NCBI GenBank assembly: GCA_946800325.1
Contig: OX326958.1
Location: 19,614,414-19,678,413 of the forward strand
Reading direction: 5' to 3'
DNA length: 64,000 nucleotides
From: Luzula sylvatica
Taxonomy: Eukaryota; Streptophyta; Magnoliopsida; Poales; Juncaceae
Positions within the stretch are counted from its first letter, which is position 1. Each line of letters opens with the position of its first letter. This document shows positions 55,776 to 64,000 of this stretch, piece by piece. The notes beneath the pieces were generated by a model. The model was given only the letters and a program-made list of their open reading frames with translations. It was not told the DNA's origin and ran no database searches. The position numbers and the translations under genes were made by a program.

Positions 55776-57357
55776 TTAGGAGATCAGTTCGACTCCTTGC
55801 TCGAGCAAAGCATCGGATAAAGCCTGATTAGCAGACTCGGTAGGATGAAAGCTATCCCAAAACACGTAACCAGTAGCGTTCGAACACGTGCCCGGTGATA
55901 CCCGATTGCATAAAAACGAAGTCTCGATTATTCCAGTCCCGCAACACGCCTTTCTCGTCTCGAAAAACCCTTCAATATTACAACATCACATTGTTAATAA
56001 ACATGCATGAAATATTTTATTAAAAAAATAGTACCATTTTCGGCGGGATTTTTTATAAGATCGAGGAGGGGATTGAATATATCCAAGAAGACGAGTTTTA
56101 AATCTTCGTGGGTTTCTCTTAAGGTCGTAATTGCAGCGTCGAGTTTCGTGTTGAAAGTAATGGCGTTAACATTGAGACGTTCGACACATTCGTTCTGTCC
56201 CAAACCGAATAGAGTGATCGATGCTGGGAGGCAACCAAGCGGGGGCAATGACGTTACACCGATCCTTCTCGCACCGAGATTATACAAACCCTAAATTAAA
56301 TAAAACACGTGATCATTTAAACTTTGCAACGATTTTTTTTTTTTGTACGTTGACGAAGGAGTCGAAGGAGTGGATGAGAAGATCGGCGAACTGGTCGGGA
56401 GTGTAGATAGCGCGGAATGCTGGATTGATGTAGTAATTTTGCACGTAATCGGAGCTTCCCATGCTCAGAAGGTAGATCGATTCGGTAATTAGAGTCGTTG
56501 CGGTTTCTTCTCCCGCAAATTTGCGCACCTTTTGTTGGTACTCTTCGAAATTATGCAATTGATGTGTTAGCGGTATTGCCCCCTAATAAAGAGTAAAGAG
56601 ATCAATATACATTGTTAATTATTTGGTCGGTCTATCACTTACGTATAGTCTCGCAGTTGTATCTAAATATCCGGATCCACCAGAGGCGAAATTGGCGCCA
56701 CTCAAGAGGTTGTTTCCTCGAGCCTCCTTGCTGAGATATGATGGAGGATATGAAGTGAAGCCCAATGTCTCGGCTGAAAATAGATAAAAGAAAACTCGTT
56801 AAACAAGTGATTAAATAAGGGGTTATATATGCAGCCCCACAAACTAAAAAAAAACCTTGATGAGGTGGCAAAGGCGATTTAAATTGACCGTTTAATTAAA
56901 TTGACACGTCAGTTAACATGTATTAATATAAACATATTATAAATTATTTACGTGTCAATTAATATTTAATTGAGTCAATTAAAAAGTCTAACTAACTCAT
57001 CTAACCATTTTTGTCAGCTCATCAAGAATGTTGGGACGAGTTTGTTGGGAGGGGGGCAAGTATATCTTCCCATTAAATAATGAAAAAATGTTTTTTGTCG
57101 TTGTAATTACCGGTGATATCGGTGGCGAGCTTGCCGTTGCAGAACCGTCCTGTCGGTTTATGCGAAATGAAATCTCGCCCGTAAGGCGGGAAAACTGCCT
57201 TAACGACGGTAACCAAATTGTTGTTGTTTCCTGTATCCATCACCGAGTCTCCGAATATCATAAGGCCAGGTACGAGGCTTTGTCCGTAGGAAAATTTGAT
57301 CTGATAATAAACCAAGAATTGGGTTATTGAAAGGAGTAGCATGTAGAGTTTTGCCAT
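55776..57357 (-). CDS. GDSL esterase/lipase, 5 exons, 353 aa
   Basis: Minus-strand exons 57357-57111, 56773-56643, 56582-56349, 56290-56035 and 55969-55776, all GT-AG with continuous phase. The N-terminus has a signal peptide (MAKLYMLLLSITQFLVYYQI), so the protein is secreted. Block I MIFGDSVMDTGNNNN carries the nucleophile Ser; block II GANFASGGSGY carries the oxyanion Gly; block III reads SMGSSDYVQNYY; block V WDSFHPTE carries the catalytic Asp and His. In block III the usual Asn of GxND is Ser, which I also recall in some Arabidopsis members with GSSDFVQNYY, so activity is not excluded. The five-exon layout and length fit the plant family (At5g03820-like). These enzymes hydrolyse acyl esters, often of wall or cuticle substrates; the exact substrate is unknown. 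All expected parts are present; it looks functional. Confidence 0.96.
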
Positions 57358-58900
57358 GATTTGGAGAAGATTAATGGGTTTGTGGAGAGGTGAGTAGGAG
57401 TAAGGGTTTTAGATAGTTGTGGGTAATGAGATCATGGCAGACAAGATCATGATGTGATTTATTATTATCGTACCATTTGAAAAGAAGGTGCACTTTGATT
57501 TTTGTCATGATCAGAGAGATAATAAGTGGATTTTACTTTTTTATTTAGGTTTTAATCAGCCAATTCCGAAATTGAGGACTTTGATGGATGTACTAAAATT
57601 AATTTAATTGAAATTAATTTAATTGTACTGAAATTAACCTGCCGAATATATGATTTAAAGAGGAGTAGTCTTGTTGCCAGAGAGATCTGGTCTTTTACTG
57701 AAAGGGTTCAGTTTTGGTCTCGACTGAAATTTACCAATTTGGAGTATGTAGGTAAATACTACTAGAGAAACTAATTTTAGTATAAATAGGGATATATGTG
57801 AATAAATGCTTGAAATCGGTTCATGCCACATGGTGAACCAAGTTTTCTTCACGAGAAAATTTTTGGAGAAGAATGAGCTTATCGGATATATTTTGCCAAA
57901 CGGGTCCATGTGTTTGAGAAAGGATCCAAATTCTAGCTTGGGCTAAAAGACAGGCCCAATTAAGCAACGTGATGCTGAAAATGACTAGTTGGTATTGTTT
58001 GGACTCTGAGCCTTCTCTCTAGATTGAATAGTTCAATTTAGAGGTAACATTCCCTTTATTTGTCTTTCCCATGCTGGATTAGGGATAATTATTTTATGAT
58101 CTTATTTCTGATCAAATAAATTTGGGAATAATCAGGGCTTTTTAGAATCAGGTTGAATTTTTTTGTGTAACAAATTACATGGAGTGTAACCAATTTCATT
58201 TGTTATTAATGACGTCACACTTCGGCAAATTGTCATCACAAATTTCATTTTCATTACAGAACTTTTGTTTTCTTTCATTAATTTGCATTGAGGAGGACCC
58301 ACTCACTCTTCGTCTTCAAGCCTTGTACCATCTCGTGATATTTCATTTTCAATATATTGTTTTTCGGTGTAATACATAGTTTGTGATACTATTAAATTAT
58401 TTTGCGACAATATATCATTATGAAGTTAGCATCATTATCAATATTTTATATGTATCCTTCTGCGGTCAATTTACAGCATCGTAGGTTTTTGTGTTTGTAC
58501 AAATTTATTTTGACTTGGGGTTCATAATCATTTCATTTTCTTTTATTATCGTCCATTTTACTGATTGTAAACAACAAAATTTTACTAGTAAAATATATAA
58601 TTTCGATGAATGATCAATGATCCGCAGACCGATGGGCTTGGGGCCAGAAGATATGAATAAGGTTAGAAGCCTCTGTGGGCTGCCTCCAACAAGTTTAATA
58701 GAAAACTTAGAGATGGGCCCAATTGAAAATATAGAAAATAGCAATAATAACAAAGGCCCCATTGGAGTCTAAATCCCATGATCATAAAGACCTATATAGA
58801 GTTGAAAAGCGTAATCCAACCATCAAACATCTCAGTTCACACTAATTAAACTTTACTCCTAAAGTCAAAAATGGGATGTTTAGGTTTTATTTTTCATTGG
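57358..58900. other. Intergenic, upstream of the GDSL gene
   Basis: No supported gene. The minus-strand frames at 57655-57909 and 58505-58762 have no family. The first few hundred bases will hold the GDSL promoter. Confidence 0.45.
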
Positions 58901-58912
58901 GATATCTTGGTT

Positions 58913-59713
58913 TTATTTTTTGTATATCTTCACCCTATAAACTTTACTTCTAAATGATTGCCCTTGCTCATCTTGTTGCTTTAGCAAACATTGTTCCAAC
59001 GCCATACCCATTTCTCTACCATCATGACTAGAAATGGGACAAAAATTCAGAATTTTTTTGTTTAATTTCCAATTCTTATCAATAAAATGGGATGTTAGAC
59101 ACATGTAATTTAATCTATTCAATGAAGTCCACGTGTCGGTGGTTAGACATACCCTTTAGTCTTTAATGTCAATTTTCAATTTCTTCTTCTCATTTAGATA
59201 CAAATTATAACAATCTCTCGTGATTGTTATTCGAGAAAGTATGATAAATCTTGGACACGCAACGGCTAAGAACCGTTTGAACCCCTCTTTATCAAATGAA
59301 AAAAGTGGTTCACCAATAACAATCATCTCGGTAAGAGAATCCCTAATTGCAGCTTGGTCAAACCGCCAATGGCCTACGGTACCGGTTTTTTCGCCAATTT
59401 GGGTCGGTTGAAGGGTCAAGACCGACTGTTTCGCATCTTCTTTACGCGAGCACTTGATCTTCAAGTGATTAATTAAGTTTGTTGTTCCATTTCTACAGCC
59501 AAAAGTATGATCGAACAGGTGAGTTCCATTACTCTTTGTTTCCTTTTTTATTATGATTCCGAGCCATTTTTCTTTGATGAAAATAATTGAAACATTATAA
59601 ATAATTTTCAATCTTTCAACAGAATGCCTGTTTTTCATGATTTTTTGTAGCAAATAAATGACACGGCGAAACCTCAATCTAAAATGCAATCGACAATTGC
59701 ACAATATTGACAA
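58913..59713 (-). pseudogene. hAT transposase fragment (BED-zinc-finger type), frameshifted
   Basis: The minus-strand frame 59713-59156 contains a degraded BED-like piece (GTTNLINHLKIKCSR), then RFDQAAIRDSLTEMIVIGEP, ACPRFIILSRITITRDCYNL and YLNEKKKLK. After a frame change, TDTWTSLNRLNYMCLTSHFI then DKNWKLNKKILNFCPISSH continue down to about 58950. This is the N-terminal half of plant hAT transposases (RICESLEEPER/DAYSLEEPER-like). The catalytic C-terminal region and dimerisation domain are missing. It could once have mobilised hAT MITEs like the one at 24155-24704; that link is speculative. Confidence 0.85.
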
Positions 59714-60173
59714 TCTAAATTTTGTGTATTATGACATTTATATATTTGGACATAAGTTTCAATGAATGTGATTTTGAATGTCATGTTTCACAACATTTTA
59801 AATTATGTAATATTCAAAAACAAATACACAAAATAGAAACATCCAAAAATTCACAAAATAAAAATCACGAAACACGACTTTTCAAGTACTTTGGAATATA
59901 ATTTTGATTGCGTGTATTCTATAACTAATACTGTACACAAAAAGAAAATCATGATTTTTAAAATTGTTAGTTAGAGACATCAAATGTCAAGAATATTCAA
60001 AAATACATAAAAAATCGTGACTGATAAAAGTGCACAACGATTTATCCAAAATTGAACAATTAAAAAACATCGTTCCATTTAGAAAATGTAACAAAAATTT
60101 AACTTCACAATAAAAACTACATCATCATAAAGTAGAGATCCTACAAACAAAACAATGTCAACAATTCGAACAA

Positions 60174-60201
60174 CCGCGTAATCGCGCGGAGGTTTTCCTA
60201 G
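60174..60201 (+). mobile_element. Helitron-type 3' terminus (plus strand)
   Basis: CGCGTAATCGCGCGG forms a hairpin (CGCG, loop TAAT, CGCG), followed by AGGTTTTC and CTAG (60198-60201) then host T. It is very similar in layout to the end at 1774-1800 (hairpin, GGGTTTTG, CTAGT). The body would be the AT-rich DNA to the left (roughly 59740-60173), which has no coding capacity. Confidence 0.7.
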
Positions 60202-60350
60202 TATATAACATTATATATTAACCTGAATTTTTTTTGGTATGATTTTAATATTTTTTTGTTAATATTGAAGTGTATATTATATCATTATTTAAATATTAAA
60301 TTGAAATATTTTGAGAAAGTCACATTATATTTGTTAGGTCTACACCAGAC

Positions 60351-60353
<3 letters not shown>

Positions 60354-60395
<42 letters not shown>
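60354..60395. repeat. (TA)n microsatellite at the left edge of a TIR element
   Basis: About 42 bp of pure TA, directly before the GGGAATGATTCC terminus. A matching TA run lies after the right terminus (63168-63182). Confidence 0.95.
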
Positions 60396-60397
<2 letters not shown>

Positions 60398-63166
60398 GAA
60401 TGATTCCATAGAGTCTCTATTTAGAGTCCTTATTTGGAGTCCCAATCCAAACCGTCATTTAGTTTGATGGATGGCTGAGATTTCACAGAAAAAATACATG
60501 CTGCCCAAACCTTTTCTCTCTTGACCGCTTCCTAACCCTAACCCAATCTCTCCTTCTCTCTCTCGACAAAGAGCCACACCTCCACACCTCCAGCAAGTAC
60601 CTGTCGAAGAACCGCCATGGTCGGCGCGTCGACCTCGACGAGCGTACTCGGAAGAGGAAGGTTCGTGAATTCAAGAAGCACTTCAAGGAAGCACAAAACG
60701 TGAGTTTTGTTTTACAGTTTATAGTTTGTTTTCGCTCAAATTTGAGCTAATAAGCATTGATTTTGAGTCCTCTCTCTCTCTCTCTCTCTCGTGCGACAGA
60801 TTCAAATCTTTTTTCGAGAGAGATGTGAGAGGGGAGCTGTTTTGGATTTAGTTTTTATGATAGACATGCTTATGCGGAGCAGACTAAGGGTTCCGGTCGT
60901 GATTGGTTCGACTGGTACCAATCACCTCCATCCTCATTTCATTCTCTTCCATTGTATATAAAATGTATTTTGGTACAATTCAGATATAATTGAGGCATAA
61001 ATTAAGAGTAATTAGGTAATATCTGGGGGGGGGGGGATTAGGTATAATTGAAATTTAATTTGATATAATTGCGGAATAAATGTAAATTGCTGCAAAGGGT
61101 TAGTACTAGTTCATTCTCTTCAATTCCAGCACATACTACTGCCCTACTATTCTTTCCCCTTCTTGCTGAATTGCCAGGGAAGAATATCGCTGCGAAGAGT
61201 CTTGTGAATCGCCGGTGAAGAATCTTGCACACGATTGAGGTTCCTCTCTCGTATCCTGGTTCAACGGCACGATATCTACCCTTTTCTGCCTCCTCTTGTC
61301 CTACTGGTATAATTGGCTATCCATTTAGATTTTGAATACTGTTTTTTACTCGGAAAGTTCTCTTTCTAAAGAAGAAATTACAAATTTTCATTTTGACCCT
61401 TATTTTTCTGATATTACAAATAGGGCCCAGAATGCGAGAGATTTATTTGGGAAGACATGCACACTTGAGCAATTGAGTTGTACTCTGTTACGAACCTGCA
61501 TAATCGAGGCTCCCATTGAAGCACAGCCCACTAGTTTGTCTTCAGAAAGTTTGAAAAGCTATCTATTTGGATTTGAGATATTATGCCGTTGAAAATAAAT
61601 TTGGTAGTGAGGATATAGTCTAGTTTATATACTTACGAATATAGGTTTTTATAATTAGTTATTAGTTAATAGTGTGAATTTTTGAAAGAATGTTGATTAG
61701 TAGAATGTTGTCTTCTAATATGTTAACTCATACAAGGATTAATGCAGTTTCTTCTTAAACAATTCTGTTTTGGTGATGCAATAAAAATAATTAAATGTTA
61801 CATTGACGAATATTGATCTGTTAAATTTCTTAACCAAGACCACAAAGTAATGCTCGAAAAATGCAAACGTTTATCATCTAAATTTAATATATCATCTAAA
61901 TTTATAAGTAAAACATCACTAGAACAACATACTCGTACCAAATGTACCAACCAATTATACCATTATACAATTCATTGTCGAATATAATACAATTATGCCA
62001 TTATACAATTCATTTTCAAATATATTACAATTATACCATTATACAATTCACTAGAAAAAACTTCCTGTAACACATTTATGAAAACATATCCTTCAACCAT
62101 TTCATGAAGCAATCAACTTACTTAAATTTTCTCTCAAAGTATAATATCCCATTCGTACTTTAACCCCCAGCTTAGGCTTTTCGTCGAGCACCATGACTAC
62201 GGTCTATAAGAAGTGAAGGCAGTAGAAAACTGTTGGCACCGATCACATCCTTCGGGGAATTCATTCGAACAATCTCCTCCTGATCTGTACCGGTATCTAT
62301 ACAGGTACTTCATTCGAACAACCTTCTCCAAATTGTCAGTTTTAGTTGATTTTATCAACTAATTAAATAGATAAGCATACAAATTGTACATAGCTTCATG
62401 TAGAAAATCATTCAAAAACAAAAACCTGAATTGTCATGAAAATTGAACTTATAAAATGTATCCTATGAGCCCTAATTCAGAACAAACCCTGGAATTGTGC
62501 ATGACATTAAACCCAATTCCTAATCAACCCCAATTTAAGTATAATGAATCATATTAATCGTTAACTAGTTCCAAATAACGACATATTAATTCCTAAATAC
62601 ATGAAATGAACTCTAAATACAGTTGTTGAATCCCAAATAGCCCAAAATCAGTCAATTTTAGTTGCTATCGCAATAAAACAAATTTATTTCACAATTTTCG
62701 TAGAAAAAATGAGGAATCACACCTGGATGGGACAAAAAGAGAGATGAGAACCCTAAATTTCTCCGGCATTCGCGTAAGAGGAAGAGATGTCTTGGACAGT
62801 CCAGAGAGAGAGATGAGACGGCTCCTTGTTTATCAAAAGAGAGAGAGAGAGCTCCTCCCACAGTCGATCTCTATAGGAGACTGAATCGTTGAAGAGACAT
62901 TTCAGGAGACTCGATCGAACAAGGGCGTTGAGATCTATGGCGAGCTATCGCTTGAGGAGAAGAAGTGACATGCGAGAGGGAGAAGGCAGAAAAGTAGGGA
63001 AAGGCTTGAGCCGTGCAGTCTCTTCACTCTTGGTTCGGGCAACATATTATTTTTCTGGGCAGCGTTTGCTTCTATTAAATCTGGTTCATTCATCTTAGAT
63101 GGATCAACGGTCAAGATTTGGACTCCAAATAAGTACTCCATATAAGAACTCCATGGAACCAGCCCC
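60396..63166. mobile_element. TIR element of 2.77 kb with captured exon-like sequence
   Basis: The left end GGGAATGATTCCATAGAGTC, then TTATTTGGAGTCC, and the right end (inverted GGGGCTGGTTCCATGGAGTT, then TTATTTGGAGTCC) match as terminal inverted repeats. Weaker similarity extends to about 140 bp (for example TGCTGCCCAAACC against GGTTCGGGCAACA). It sits in a TA tract. No transposase is recognised. Both arms contain genic-looking DNA: a plus-strand exon-like frame ending at 60699, and minus-strand open sequence at 62861-62720. It may be a gene-fragment-carrying (Pack-type) element. Confidence 0.7.
60508..60699 (+). pseudogene. Captured exon-like fragment, basic protein segment
   Basis: In one plus-strand frame about 60 codons are open, reading SLSLDKEPHLHTSSKYLSKN and then GRRVDLDERTRKRKVREF followed by KKHFKEAQN. 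It ends exactly at a good splice donor (AACGTGAGT, exon end 60699-60700). The lysine/arginine-rich helix resembles nucleolar or splicing proteins, but I cannot name the parent gene. It lies inside the TIR element and has no matching downstream exon. Confidence 0.5.
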
Positions 63167-63183
63167 TATATATATATATATAT

Positions 63184-63422
63184 GGGAGTTCTATCATACA
63201 CCCTTTCAAAAGAGTACTTTGGGTATTTAGAAGGGCGTATCATATATTTTTCTTTTTATAGATATTTTTTCTTTCACGAACAATTCAAATTTCTTATTTA
63301 GCATATCATTTATTAATAAATACACTTGAAAAATTATTTTAAATACTCATTAATTAATAATTACACAAAATACCATTGAAAATTAGTGTATCATAAGCAA
63401 AATGGTGTATGGTAGAACTCCC
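63184..63422. mobile_element. MITE of 239 bp in a TA tract
   Basis: Ends GGGAGTTCTATCATACACC (63184-63202) and GGTGTATGGTAGAACTCCC (63404-63422) are inverted with one mismatch in 19. TA repeats adjoin both sides. The inner parts GTATTTAGAAGGG.GTATCATATA and AAATTAGTGTATCATAA extend the pairing loosely. Non-coding. Confidence 0.9.

Positions 63423-63423
<1 letters not shown>

Positions 63424-63482
<59 letters not shown>
63424..63482. repeat. (TA)n microsatellite
   Basis: About 58 bp of TA after the MITE right end; the fourth TA tract in the window found beside an inverted-repeat element. Confidence 0.95.
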
Positions 63483-63485
<3 letters not shown>

Positions 63486-64000
63486 AAGGAAATACAGTTT
63501 TGGATCAACGCTAAAATGGTACGTAGTACAAACGAACGTACACGTTCGTGAGCATACGAAACAGATTAGTAAAACTGGTATAACGTTCAGTAGGAAACTC
63601 CGATTTGAATGGTTCAAATTGGGTTAGTTAGATAATGAGATTATCTAGAACTTGCATGTTGTAATATATTTCATTTGAGCGAAGTATCAGTGTCGTTCTA
63701 ATGGAATACCGAAAGGGTACGACAGTTTGACATACAGTCAGTAAAACAACCGTAACTTTCGGGTCCGAACTCCAATTGGGCTGGGCCAAATTGGGTTGGA
63801 AAGATAATAAGATTATCTACAACTTTCGTAAATGTTCAAAGTCGGTTGGAATGATTTAATATTTTCGTTCTGACAGAATACTGAAAGGGTGTATGCAGTT
63901 TTCTGTTTGAAAAGGTGTATAGAAGATATACATACCTTTTGGCCCATCCTTATCCTATGGAGTATATATAGGATGTTTCTCTCTCTCTCTCTCTCATCAG
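63483..64000 (+). mobile_element. LTR-retrotransposon-like fragment, open at the window edge
   Basis: Two diverged copies of a block of about 160 bp: GAAACTCCGATTTGAATGG, GGTTAG(T/A)TAGATAATGAGATTATCTA, then TTCTAATGGAATACCGAAAGGGT against GAACTCCAATTGGGCTGG, AAGATAATAAGATTATCTA, then TTCTGACAGAATACTGAAAGGGT. They are followed by a TATA box (GAGTATATATAGGATG, about 63960-63975) and a TC-rich start region. Promoter repeats before a TATA box resemble the U3 of an LTR. The right end lies outside the window. Confidence 0.55.

Noticed and set aside
63354..63617. 87-codon minus frame with an Ile-Tyr repeat
   Set aside because: It reads through a TA microsatellite.

Overview
The window is eukaryotic nuclear DNA from a flowering plant, most likely a eudicot. 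The evidence is very AT-rich intergenic DNA, GT-AG spliced genes with short introns, plant-specific protein families (a P-type PPR protein, a five-exon GDSL lipase, a plant NT-C2-associated domain protein) and dense plant-type transposons. I cannot name the species.

Layout. 1-5,100: repeats, a Helitron-type 3' end at 1,800, a palindromic MITE and a decayed LINE. 5,700-14,520: the gene-rich part, with a small conserved protein (minus), a PPR gene (minus) head-to-head with a CRIPT gene (plus), and a three-exon coiled-coil gene (minus). 15,000-28,380: mostly transposon debris, including a foldback MITE, a minus-strand Helitron-type end (20,218), a chimeric exon relic with a SUMO-E2-like piece, a 1,386-bp solo LTR with CTTCG target duplications that splits that relic, a 550-bp hAT-type MITE with 8-bp duplications, and a TTAG repeat block. 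28,396-35,156: an almost complete L1-type LINE with both ORFs and a perfect 14-bp target-site duplication, broken by small frameshifts. 35,795-37,525: a diverged duplicate of 26,160-26,870 carrying a 1-kb foldback Mutator-like element with 9-bp duplications; the duplicate supplies the empty site. 38,600-54,080: a duplicated region built around a putative N-myristoylated small protein gene and its truncated copy, two arrays of a 123-bp (41-codon) tandem repeat, one apparently intact seven-exon gene (45,469-48,314) related to the C-terminal half of plant NT-C2 proteins, and at least two relic copies of it. 54,300-57,360: a broken conserved plant gene tail-to-tail with an intact GDSL esterase/lipase gene. 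57,400-64,000: a hAT transposase relic, another Helitron-type end, two TIR elements in TA tracts, and LTR-like sequence.

The intact genes do not form a pathway; they are independent housekeeping or plant-family genes between mobile elements. The most unusual part is 40,700-54,080. There a 123-bp repeat keeps its length in almost every unit, stays open in one frame for most units, and occurs at both copies of a gene duplication whose intact member also has a 30-bp promoter repeat expanded to four units. Exon-intron models were made by hand from splice consensus and reading-frame continuity. Family assignments rest on recalled motifs, not on searches.
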